A stretch of 64,000 nucleotides of DNA, from assembly GCA_017444485.1 (NCBI GenBank), contig JAFSWM010000084.1, positions 1-64,000 of the forward strand, given 5' to 3'. The position numbers and the translations under genes are program-made. Shown here one piece after another: positions 17,872 to 25,779 of this stretch. Below the pieces are notes generated by a model. The model was given only the letters and a program-made list of their open reading frames with translations. It did not search any database and was not told the origin of the DNA. The stretch is from Bacteroidaceae bacterium (GTDB taxonomy: Bacteria > Bacteroidota > Bacteroidia > Bacteroidales > Bacteroidaceae). Position 1 is the first letter of the stretch. Each line of letters opens with the position of its first letter.

Positions 17872-18807
17872 TCAATCCATTTCGGGATAAGTGATCTTCC
17901 GCATTTCACCTGTGAAGCATTTGGCAAGGGAAGCCGTGGTGGTAGTGACGGCTACCATCAGCGGACTGCGTTGTCCGCCTATGACAACATCAAGTACAGG
18001 AATGTTGAGCAATCGGGCTTTCATCCGCTGCGTAAGTTCTGTGTAATCATCTGTGCGTACAATATTCAGTACAAGTTCATCTACGTATGGACGATAGGGT
18101 TCCATGATATCATCGGCTAGACAGTATGCATTGTATCGGTTGTGATGGTGTATGCCGAGTGTTGGTAGGAGTCCACTTGATACGAGTGCTCGTGCCACTA
18201 CCGCACGAAGGATAGCATATCCGTAGTTTAGTAGGTTGTTTGGTGGGTCTTCTTCACGTCCCCGAACGAATCCTTGCACATGTTCTGCGAAAAGGTTCTT
18301 CCAATAGTACGCTGCCGCCCTCGCCTCAAGGTTGTCTGGGTCTCCGCTCCGAACATCTTCTGCCCAACGATTCATACATCGGGTTTCAGTTCCAGTATGT
18401 CTGCGTAACACAGATTCTTGGTTGGCAATCTTTTGTCGTATTGTTTGCTGCCAAAGTTGTTTTCGCAAGGGTAGCGAGGCTTCTATCTGTCGTGTGAAAC
18501 GTTCGCGTTGTGTATGGTTTCCTTCTAAAGGAAGTAGCATCCCTACGGGCATACTGCGTGTATCGCAGGTAATCACCGCACAATTGTTTTCAAGCAATGC
18601 AGCCAGAAGGGCTTGAGTGATGGTGATTTGTTTGTTGTCAAGCACAACCACACCGATGTCTTCTATAGGAACGGTGCGCTGACTTTCGTTCTTTTTACCA
18701 TCTGAAGCATTGTCTTCTTTTTCCTCATTTGGTTTTTTCCATACTAACTGCCTATTTCGTAAGGAGAGATAGGCTGGAGTACTGAAACAAAGAGTTCGTT
18801 TAATCAT
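17872..18807 (-). CDS. cas1: CRISPR-associated integrase Cas1 (type II)
   Basis: 311 aa, full length for type II-C Cas1. Starts MIKRTLCFSTPAYL with the N-terminal beta domain; the C-terminal helical catalytic domain includes NLEARAAAYYW (the metal-binding Glu), a His in LGIHHHNRYNAYCLADDI and EPYRPYVDELV (the distal acidic ligand). Cas1 catalyses spacer integration at the first repeat. It lies 74 bp downstream of cas9 and 6 bp upstream of cas2. The frame is intact, so loss of the array is not explained by a broken integrase. Confidence 0.96.
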   Translation of the reverse strand: MIKRTLCFSTPAYLSLRNRQLVWKKPNEEKEDNASDGKKNESQRTVPIEDIGVVVLDNKQITITQALLAALLENNCAVITCDTRSMPVGMLLPLEGNHTQRERFTRQIEASLPLRKQLWQQTIRQKIANQESVLRRHTGTETRCMNRWAEDVRSGDPDNLEARAAAYYWKNLFAEHVQGFVRGREEDPPNNLLNYGYAILRAVVARALVSSGLLPTLGIHHHNRYNAYCLADDIMEPYRPYVDELVLNIVRTDDYTELTQRMKARLLNIPVLDVVIGGQRSPLMVAVTTTTASLAKCFTGEMRKITYPEMD

Positions 18808-18881
18808 GGCTTTGTGAGTTTTAGGTTATAAAAAAGCGCAGGGAAGTAGGAAAACTTCGCTGCGCTGTTATACATAACGGA

Positions 18882-21800
18882 TTATTTGATCTTGTAACGT
18901 CCGAGGCGGTCAACCTTGAGCGGCAGGCATGATTCTTTAATCATTTCTCCTGTAATAGCACGTTCAATCTTGTTCATGCTACCAAATTCAAATTTGTCTC
19001 TTATTTCAGAAGCCACATAGTATGGAACGAAAAAGCATTGATTTCCACTACACGATACCATCTTATAGATTCTCTCTTTGTTTATTGACGGAGCGTCAAC
19101 ATTGGAAACACGTTCTTCTTCGGTAGGCAGATAGACCAAGTCACCCGGGGATAGTACAAAAAGAAGAGTATTGCCAAGTTCGTCCTTTTCGGGTGCGATG
19201 GTCAAACCTTGCTTTTGCCGTTCAATAACTTCATTGAGTAGCAATGTTTTAAACGTGCGCTTTCCGTCTTCTTTCTGATAGACGGCGAAGAAGAGGTTGG
19301 TGCCTTTGGCGGCGACTACAAATTTTGTACTGCGGTTTCCTTGTATCCCGACGGCAAACTTATTGCCCATGGGTTCGGTGATGCGGACTGAATGAATAGG
19401 TTGGTGAGCTTTACCATTGTTAAGTTCCTTTATGTTGGCATTGAGACGTTCGATTCCATCAGGAGAGAAGGCTTCCTTGGGATTGTTTTCATTTTGTTCT
19501 AGGTGGCGGAGCAAAATCTTTTGAATGCCAGTATCACTGATGGAGAGAATTTTCTTTTTGTCGAAACTATTGTCTAAACGCTTACGAATGGCGCACATCT
19601 TATTTTTTTCTTCGTCGTCTGAAAACACATACACTTTTATTCTCTTAAAGTCGTAGTCTTTCCATTCGGGCATGGTTTGCAGATACTTTTGCAATTGTTT
19701 ATGAGTGCAAAGTCCGTTATATCGTGCTGCGCCTGCAATGACAGCGTGTTTGAAACGTTTGTCTACAATACGTTGTACGTTAGAAAAAGCTGTTCTGAAA
19801 TTTACAGTTTTGATGCTGCGAAGATTGGTGTGAGCAAAGACGCTTTCCTTGTGCAAAGGTTTGCGTATAGCCCAATTGTCTCCCTTTTGTTGTAGGAAAA
19901 GAATGTTCTTTCCTGTCGTAGGATCATAACGATAATAGTGGTTTTTTGTCTTGTTGATGATACGCAGGTTTTGTTTGAAACTAACAACGATTTGATGGAG
20001 TTGTTCCCGTACTTCTTGAGTGAATGTATCCCAGGGCTTATTTATAAACCACTGTCCGCCGCGTTTTCGACTGACGGCACGCTTTAGGTCTTCGCGTCCT
20101 CTGCCTTCATGGGAATAGTCGTTGTTGAGGTAGTTCATAACGGTGCGGGTGGTACAGGCAATGGTTATAGCGTCCATGGCGTGATGACGGTGGTCAATGC
20201 GTTTGCGCTTGAAGCCGCGTTGCAGTTCGAGAGGCATTTCTATTTGGAAATAGCGCTTACCATTCTTCTCGGCATCGTGTCCAAAGCGCTGACTTCCTTC
20301 CATTTCGTTGAGACGGCGGAATCGAGGAGTTATGATTTCGTTCCAAACATCTACTAGTCCCCAGTCTTTCTTCAACTTATCGGTCACTGCACCATTAAGC
20401 ACCACGATATTTTTTGATGTGGCTTCCTGTTCCAATGTACCATCTACGTTTTGTTGGCGCACAAGTTTGGAGAGTTCTCCGATGATGAAGCGAGTAATAT
20501 AGCGCGTATCGGTTAGTTGTCGGGCATTGAAATTGCTTGGTATTTCTTCGCTCAAGAGAATCTGTTGCTTACGCCCGCGATAGTGTTCTTCAACGAATGA
20601 ACGATAGGCATCGGGCGTAAGAACTTTTACTTGTTTCCCACTTGAGCATTGCACCACTTCACCAGCATGTTGCAATATGAAAGGAAGGCCGAGAAGGTTT
20701 CCCTTGAGTTGATTAACTTCAGCCTCGCAAATAACTTTGTTGTTGAAGGAGTTATCATAATAGACAGACTGCGGAATGACGTGTTCTATCTGATAGGCTG
20801 ATGTAAAGAGTTTACCCAAGGGAATTATTTCGCCCGTGTATGGGGAACGGTATTTTTGTTCTAACCAAAGTTTGTAACGCAACACTTCGGCTGTGGTCGG
20901 ACGTTTTGCGGAGTCGGTTTGAGAAAACTTTCGTATTATTTCGCGGATGGATTCATCAATGTGTCCGGCTTCTTGTTCTAGCACAGTACTTTCATAAATA
21001 CGTAGCAGTTCTTGTTGGTTGGGAGAATATGGGCGCACGTCTTCCACATTGAATTCAGGATTCATAAATTCTTGAAGAAGTGCTTTTATGCGCAGATTTG
21101 TTTGCTCGTTTTCTAATTGTTTACGGCTACGGCTTTCGCGTTCCTTGGCTGTAGCTCGCATTTCGCGTCCCATTTCAACATGGATCTCGTCTATTTGTCC
21201 AACTTCTTCCCATATATCGTGTACAGTACGCAAGGCTTCAAGACACACCTGTTCAACAATGGGATTGCGTAAGGAATGTTGGCGGAATTTACGGATGTCG
21301 GCATCCATTTCTTCTGGAGAGTTCCATTTCTTTATTTCTTCCGCTTCGCTGTGACGGTTATACACAATATAACTGGCCAACCACACGGGCAACCGTCGAA
21401 AATCTTCTTCGCAGTTTAGGGAAAAGGTTTTTTTACTTACGCGATTTGTAATACTGTCATTGCCGGAGATAAGATCTTGAATGCGTTGGCGTGTATCTTG
21501 ATCTATTGCTTCGGCCTTCCAGTATTTTCCACATCGCATCAGCGGAAGCAGGCGGCGCAGGGCTTTAGTGGAATAAGCACAATAATCGGCAGGATAGGGC
21601 TTGATGGTACGGAATGCCTGGTAAAATGAATCTTCGTCAAGCCCGTGTTTGGTGGCGAACTTGCATAACGCTTTCTCCAATTCTAATTGTCCACCCACAG
21701 AATAGAGAATTTCCCACAGAGCCATCTCGGTTTCATAAGAAAGGAAATCGGCGGACACTCTTGCCTTTTTCAGGCGTTTGAGTATTTCGGAGCGGGTTTC

Positions 21801-23366
21801 ACCTGCGGGATATTTACGCTCTTCCACATAATTCCAACGGAATTCCTCTTCATTCAACTTGAAGTATTTGAGTAATGTCTTTTGATCTATGTCGGCACGG
21901 GTGCTTAGCCAGTCATAAAGCAGGCAAACAGAATCTTCATTCGGTAGGAAACAAGTCGTGACATCTATGTTCATTTTAAGTTTTCCGCCCTCGTCTTCCT
22001 TACGTTTCAAAATGCGCAAGTTTTCTATGAATTGCCAAAGACGAAACTCTTGGAACAGAGGATTAGAGCGCGAAGCACATTTTACACCTACTTTTACGCG
22101 TATGCCTTCCTTATTTATATAGGTGCGAGTTTCGTATTTACATTCATCAATGAGCGACTTCTTACTTTTCAATGGCCGCTGATATAGAATGACATCATCC
22201 ATAAAAAGAGCCTTGAAACCACGCCCGTTCATGGATAAGCGATGAGCCTCGTTATGAGGGTACAGGGCGAGCAAACATTCTTTCAACTTTTCATCGTCCT
22301 GCAATGTTGGATGTAGGGATATTTGTTTTTCAAGGATGCGGCTCAGTTCGTCTTGATAGAAACGACGGTCAATGGTACGCACAAGTTCACCGCGAATTTT
22401 TTGCCCAGGATGATGAAGAATAGCGTTGTAAATGTATTCACCCACGGTGGAATGGCTTTGATTGATGGTAAACTCTGCACGGAGTTTATTCAAAGTCCAA
22501 GCGTCATCTATATTAGGAATTCTGTATGAAATATCAAGTTCTCCATTTTTATTCAATTTGGGCCTACCATCCTCATCTAATTTGGTAGTGACGATATATT
22601 CAACTTCGTCTCCAACAGATAATATAAGATTACGCATAGGAGCATTAAAGCCCGTACCGTTTTCTAAATCCAAATGAAAAACTGTGTTTCCTCTTATCTT
22701 TTCGCCGGTATCTTCTATACATAGTATACGTGACTTATGATACTCTTGAAGTTTGTCTGGGCTTTCAGTCTCTTCATCATTTTTTCCGCGAATGGCAAAG
22801 AATCCACGTTTTTGGTTAAATCCGTGTAGAACCCATGAAAGTTCTTCTGGTGTGATTTTTTGAGTGAGAGCTTTTTTTCGAAGATAATAGAATGTCCAGT
22901 CGTAGGGAATGGATTTCAAGTCGGGATGTATCTTTCGCATCTCTTCCACCATTTCCAAAAACGCATTCTTGAAAATGAATTCTTGTTTTCCCTCATCATT
23001 GTTTCGCCAAGCAATTTTGGGTTCTTCGCCCACGGGGAGTTTGCCGTAGCGGTCAAGTTTTTGGGAGTAGTGCGTAGGAAGGAATCCTATCGTCATCAAC
23101 ACGCGGTTGAGCCGTTCGCGCCGTTGGTGGAAACGTTCGTATTGTCGGCGTGTTTGCCGATATTGTGTGCGATCATGCGTTTGTGAAGTGGATTGCCCCT
23201 TTTCATAATTATTCAAAATGTCTTGTGACATCGGAATAATGCGGCTTCCAGCCATAAGGATCTTACCTTTGTCAAAGAGCGTATTGTCTGAGCCCTCCTT
23301 TTCTGTCTGTACAACGGCCCAACCAATGCTGTTAGGACCGAGATCTAATCCAAGAACGTTTTTCAT
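18882..23366 (-). CDS. cas9: CRISPR-associated endonuclease Cas9, type II-C
   Basis: 1494 aa RNA-guided nuclease. RuvC-I is at the N-terminus (LGLDLGPNSIGWAVV), followed by an arginine-rich bridge helix (RQTRRQYERFHQRRERLNRV). RuvC-II (IHVEMGREM) is near residue 730, the HNH site (EHVIPQS with a downstream NQLKGN) near 860 and RuvC-III (HHAMDAI) near 1060, so all nuclease residues seen in the family are present. It is longer than classic II-C Cas9 (about 1050-1100 aa) but fits the large Bacteroidota branch. The start at MKNVLGLD (23366) is preferred: the upstream ATG would precede the likely -7 box (TAAATTTG at 23394-23401, minus strand). The absence of csn2 and cas4 supports type II-C. Confidence 0.96.
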   Translation of the reverse strand: MKNVLGLDLGPNSIGWAVVQTEKEGSDNTLFDKGKILMAGSRIIPMSQDILNNYEKGQSTSQTHDRTQYRQTRRQYERFHQRRERLNRVLMTIGFLPTHYSQKLDRYGKLPVGEEPKIAWRNNDEGKQEFIFKNAFLEMVEEMRKIHPDLKSIPYDWTFYYLRKKALTQKITPEELSWVLHGFNQKRGFFAIRGKNDEETESPDKLQEYHKSRILCIEDTGEKIRGNTVFHLDLENGTGFNAPMRNLILSVGDEVEYIVTTKLDEDGRPKLNKNGELDISYRIPNIDDAWTLNKLRAEFTINQSHSTVGEYIYNAILHHPGQKIRGELVRTIDRRFYQDELSRILEKQISLHPTLQDDEKLKECLLALYPHNEAHRLSMNGRGFKALFMDDVILYQRPLKSKKSLIDECKYETRTYINKEGIRVKVGVKCASRSNPLFQEFRLWQFIENLRILKRKEDEGGKLKMNIDVTTCFLPNEDSVCLLYDWLSTRADIDQKTLLKYFKLNEEEFRWNYVEERKYPAGETRSEILKRLKKARVSADFLSYETEMALWEILYSVGGQLELEKALCKFATKHGLDEDSFYQAFRTIKPYPADYCAYSTKALRRLLPLMRCGKYWKAEAIDQDTRQRIQDLISGNDSITNRVSKKTFSLNCEEDFRRLPVWLASYIVYNRHSEAEEIKKWNSPEEMDADIRKFRQHSLRNPIVEQVCLEALRTVHDIWEEVGQIDEIHVEMGREMRATAKERESRSRKQLENEQTNLRIKALLQEFMNPEFNVEDVRPYSPNQQELLRIYESTVLEQEAGHIDESIREIIRKFSQTDSAKRPTTAEVLRYKLWLEQKYRSPYTGEIIPLGKLFTSAYQIEHVIPQSVYYDNSFNNKVICEAEVNQLKGNLLGLPFILQHAGEVVQCSSGKQVKVLTPDAYRSFVEEHYRGRKQQILLSEEIPSNFNARQLTDTRYITRFIIGELSKLVRQQNVDGTLEQEATSKNIVVLNGAVTDKLKKDWGLVDVWNEIITPRFRRLNEMEGSQRFGHDAEKNGKRYFQIEMPLELQRGFKRKRIDHRHHAMDAITIACTTRTVMNYLNNDYSHEGRGREDLKRAVSRKRGGQWFINKPWDTFTQEVREQLHQIVVSFKQNLRIINKTKNHYYRYDPTTGKNILFLQQKGDNWAIRKPLHKESVFAHTNLRSIKTVNFRTAFSNVQRIVDKRFKHAVIAGAARYNGLCTHKQLQKYLQTMPEWKDYDFKRIKVYVFSDDEEKNKMCAIRKRLDNSFDKKKILSISDTGIQKILLRHLEQNENNPKEAFSPDGIERLNANIKELNNGKAHQPIHSVRITEPMGNKFAVGIQGNRSTKFVVAAKGTNLFFAVYQKEDGKRTFKTLLLNEVIERQKQGLTIAPEKDELGNTLLFVLSPGDLVYLPTEEERVSNVDAPSINKERIYKMVSCSGNQCFFVPYYVASEIRDKFEFGSMNKIERAITGEMIKESCLPLKVDRLGRYKIK

Positions 23367-23393
23367 GATATCTGTGAATATTTTTTTTGCGCA

Positions 23394-23401
23394 CAAATTT
23401 A
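23394..23401 (-). promoter_or_regulatory. -7 promoter element for cas9-cas1-cas2
   Basis: TAAATTTG on the minus strand fits TAnnTTTG and lies 28 bp before the cas9 ATG at 23366. It is back to back with the tracrRNA promoter, so the two transcripts diverge from about 60 bp. Confidence 0.5.
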
Positions 23402-23419
23402 AAGAAAAAGGCAAGAGAG

Positions 23420-23451
23420 TTTGTGGTGTTTGCGATATTTTCGCAATTTTG
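23420..23451 (+). promoter_or_regulatory. Promoter of the tracrRNA
   Basis: TTTG at 23420-23423, a 20-bp spacer and CAATTTTG at 23444-23451 (one mismatch to TAnnTTTG). The predicted transcript start falls at the beginning of the anti-repeat. Confidence 0.55.
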
Positions 23452-23456
23452 CAGAG

Positions 23457-23538
23457 CTAATTGAAGCAATTCACAATAAGGATTATTCCGTTGTGAAAAC
23501 ACTCAGGTAGCCCTCGACCTTCTTCGGGGGCATTTTTT
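23457..23538 (+). ncRNA. tracrRNA of the type II-C system
   Basis: The anti-repeat CTAATTGAAGCAATTCAC (23457-23474) pairs with GTGAATTGCTTTCAAATTAG of the CRISPR repeat at 17344-17363 apart from two single-base bulges. It is followed by a stem TTCACAA/TTGTGAA around AAGGATTATTCC, typical of II-C tracrRNAs, and then a terminator: 8-bp stem GCCCTCGA (23510-23517) with 23524-23531, followed by six T. Transcribed divergently from cas9. The 5' end is inferred from the promoter. Confidence 0.85.
23510..23538 (+). terminator. Intrinsic terminator of the tracrRNA
   Basis: Eight-base-pair GC-rich stem (GCCCTCGA with TCGGGGGC, one G-T pair), a 6-nt loop and TTTTTT at 23533-23538. Confidence 0.8.
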
Positions 23539-23621
23539 GAAAAATCCGCAATGTCTATTGTTGGCACTGCGGATAATCATTTGGATTACTTCAAAAAGAC
23601 TCTATAAATCAAAACATCGTC

Positions 23622-24908
23622 TCAAAGCAAATAGCAGAAGTACTTTTCTAGGAGTTGATGGGGCAGTATTTCTCCTCTTGCAAGACGTTCTGAATCTAGG
23701 CTAAGCAACTTTTCCCTGACAGTCTCTGCTCCTTTGAATGTTGCTGAGAGATAGAAGTCGTGGGACTCTTCCTCCACTTTCACATTGGTGAACAACGTAT
23801 TTGTGAACAAGGTATCCTCTTTGAAGCAAATTACATAACTTGGGCGTTTTGCCCCAGGTACTTCCTCACGGAGAATACCTTTTTGTACCATATCTTGGAT
23901 ATCGCGAATAGCGGTGTCTTTTGAACATTTGGAGAGGCTGGCCCAATTTTTTGAAGTTATCTTAGCTTCGTATCCGTCAAGGAACAGGTTGAGCATCTCT
24001 ATTTGACGTTTTGAGAGGGAAATCCCTGCTATGCGCTGCCAAAAGGCGTTTTTGTTTAAGACCGTGCTTATAGCCACATCTGCTTCACGTATTGCTGAAA
24101 GCAATGTTTTCAAATACCATTCAAGCCATTCTGTTATGTCGCCATTGCCCCGTTGTGTCTTTTCAAGAATTTTGTAATAATGATTTTTGTCGTGATTGAT
24201 TTGAGAGGAAATGTTGTAGAAACGCATTCGATTCTTGTCACCACGAGCAAGCATCATGTCGCTAATTATTCGTGCAAGGCGCCCGTTCCCGTCCTCGAAT
24301 GGGTGGATTGATACAAACCAAAAATGGGCAATGCCAGAACGTATAATAGATGATGTGGGTTGATCGCTATTAAACCATTTGAGAAATTTTTCCATTTCGT
24401 CGGCAACGCGTTCGGGCGATGGGGCAATGTAATGAATACGTTCGCGTCCGAGAAAGCCTGACACAATATGTTCTTCGTGTGAACGATATTTGCCCACTTC
24501 TACTTGAGAACCCTCGCTGAACCCTGAGGGGAAGAAAGCGGCTTGCCAGGCGCACAACTTTTTTTCGTCAAGTAGTAGGTCGTAGTGTTCCATAGCCTCT
24601 AACATTACTGCCACCACCGAATCAACATAATGAGAAGGAGCAATCTTCTTCACATTTTCTATCCCTAAACGGCGGGCGATTGATGAGCGCACCTCTTCGG
24701 TATTAAGTCGGATGCCTTCTATCTCTGAAGAAAAAACCACATCGTGTGTGAGATTTTCAGCAACCGTTTGTAACTGGCTATCAAATCCAAGTCCGCTCAA
24801 CCTGCCGAAAAGCCTTCCTTGTGCACGGCTCACCTCTTCAATCAGTTGGGATAAACGCTCGTTGTCCCATCTGAAAGACTCCCAATTTTCTTTTTCGTGA
24901 ATATACAT
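23622..24908 (-). CDS. Fic family AMP-transferase with DUF4172 N-terminus and C-terminal winged helix
   Basis: 428 aa. The N-terminal DUF4172 region (MYIHEKENWESFRWDNERL) contains SSEIEG, matching the inhibitory motif (S/T)xxxE(G/N) that blocks ATP binding in the resting state. The Fic core has the catalytic motif HPFEDGNGR near residues 205-213, which transfers AMP to a hydroxyl side chain of a target. The C-terminal part (KRQIEMLNLFLDGYEAKITSKNWASLSKCS) looks like a winged helix-turn-helix. The start at 24908 is supported by a promoter whose transcript would begin near 24958, downstream of the alternative ATG at 24995. Palindromes around this promoter suggest self-regulation. No antitoxin gene is adjacent, and a link to the CRISPR locus is not evident. 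Confidence 0.9.
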   Translation of the reverse strand: MYIHEKENWESFRWDNERLSQLIEEVSRAQGRLFGRLSGLGFDSQLQTVAENLTHDVVFSSEIEGIRLNTEEVRSSIARRLGIENVKKIAPSHYVDSVVAVMLEAMEHYDLLLDEKKLCAWQAAFFPSGFSEGSQVEVGKYRSHEEHIVSGFLGRERIHYIAPSPERVADEMEKFLKWFNSDQPTSSIIRSGIAHFWFVSIHPFEDGNGRLARIISDMMLARGDKNRMRFYNISSQINHDKNHYYKILEKTQRGNGDITEWLEWYLKTLLSAIREADVAISTVLNKNAFWQRIAGISLSKRQIEMLNLFLDGYEAKITSKNWASLSKCSKDTAIRDIQDMVQKGILREEVPGAKRPSYVICFKEDTLFTNTLFTNVKVEEESHDFYLSATFKGAETVREKLLSLDSERLARGEILPHQLLEKYFCYLL

Positions 24909-24926
24909 AGCCTTATCTGATGTGTG

Positions 24927-24989
24927 TGCGACATTGTTGTTGCAATAACGTCGCAGATTTTGCGACAAAAATAAGTAAATATCGTCGCA
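24927..24989. promoter_or_regulatory. Tandem operator-like palindromes of the fic gene
   Basis: Two identically spaced inverted repeats TGCGAC-N17-GTCGCA lie 34 bp apart, at 24927-24955 and 24961-24989. The second has 9-bp perfect arms (TTTTGCGAC / GTCGCAAAA, 24958-24992) and covers the -7 box; the first lies in the 5' leader. This looks like a repressor-binding region. Confidence 0.65.
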
Positions 24990-24996
24990 AAACAAA
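24966..24996 (-). promoter_or_regulatory. Promoter of the fic gene
   Basis: On the minus strand TTTG (24993-24996), a 19-bp spacer and TATTTTTG (24966-24973) match the Bacteroidota -33/-7 consensus exactly. Confidence 0.75.
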
Positions 24997-25016
24997 TAGA
25001 ACGGGCTAAAAGACTT

Positions 25017-25658
25017 TTATTCGGTTGCAGCGATCTTCTTGATTACTTTTGCTGGCACACCGCCGACAATGGTGGCGGGAGGTACATCCTTTGTCACCAC
25101 AGCACCGGCTGCTACTACGGCGCCGTCGCCGATGGTTACGCCAGCAAGCACAGTGGCATTGGCACCTATCCAAACGTTCTTTCCGATACGGATGGGGGCG
25201 GAGGTCATGCCGGCACGTTTGGTGGGGTCGAGCATGTGGTTGAGCGTGGCAAGCACCACATTGTGACCAATGAGTGACCCGTCGCCGATGGTGATACCGC
25301 CCTGATCCTGAAACTTACAGCCCATGTTGATGAACACGCGCTCGCCCACCACGGTGTTTTTCCCGCAATCGGTATGAAAAGGTGGAAACAACCCGACGCT
25401 CTTAGGTACCTCGCGCCCCCAAAGTTCTTCTAATAGCGTGTGTAGTTCTTCCGGCGTATGGTACTTGCCATTGATTTCGGCTGTTATGCGCAATGCCTCC
25501 TGCGAGAGTTTGTGGAAAATCATGTGCAGTTCGGAGCCTCCCTCAATGGGTTTTCCCGAGGCCATATAGTCTCTGAATGTTTGAAGCATGGAACGTCTTT
25601 CAACGTCGTCAGACGAGGTGTTCTTCGTGATGGTTGCTGTGATATTTTGTGCTGCCAT
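25017..25658 (-). CDS. Sugar O-acetyltransferase (maltose/galactoside type)
   Basis: 213 aa, left-handed beta-helix hexapeptide acyltransferase of the Maa/LacA/NodL type. An N-terminal helical maltose acetyltransferase segment (MASGKPIEG to HTLLEELWG) is followed by hexapeptide turns and the active-site His in [34 protein letters not shown]. It transfers acetyl from acetyl-CoA to a sugar; the substrate is unresolved. Single gene upstream of fic on the same strand; fic has its own promoter just beyond the stop. Confidence 0.9.
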   Translation of the reverse strand: MAAQNITATITKNTSSDDVERRSMLQTFRDYMASGKPIEGGSELHMIFHKLSQEALRITAEINGKYHTPEELHTLLEELWGREVPKSVGLFPPFHTDCGKNTVVGERVFINMGCKFQDQGGITIGDGSLIGHNVVLATLNHMLDPTKRAGMTSAPIRIGKNVWIGANATVLAGVTIGDGAVVAAGAVVTKDVPPATIVGGVPAKVIKKIAATE

Positions 25659-25711
25659 AAATCTATGAGTAATTAGGTTATAAGGTTATGAGGACTTCTC
25701 ATAATCTCTGG

Positions 25712-25754
25712 CACAGCGGCGCGGATGCTTTTGATTGCATGCCGCGCCGCTGTG
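25712..25754. terminator. GC-rich stem-loop 3' of secDF
   Basis: CACAGCGGCGCGG (25712-25724) pairs with 25742-25754 (13 bp perfect); ATGC/GCAT inside extends the stem. On the plus strand it is followed by a T-rich stretch; secDF is read on the minus strand and ends 26 bp away. A short family A fragment lies at 25670-25692. Confidence 0.55.
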
Positions 25755-25779
25755 TCGTTGTTATTTTGTTTTAGTCGCC

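Noticed and set aside
19677..19895. Short open frames on the strand opposite cas9 and other long genes
   Set aside because: They are antisense shadows without start signals or family similarity.
23622..24908. Fic protein as part of the CRISPR-Cas or a toxin-antitoxin system
   Set aside because: It has its own promoter and carries its inhibitory motif in the same chain; no antitoxin gene is adjacent and no link to cas genes is seen beyond proximity.
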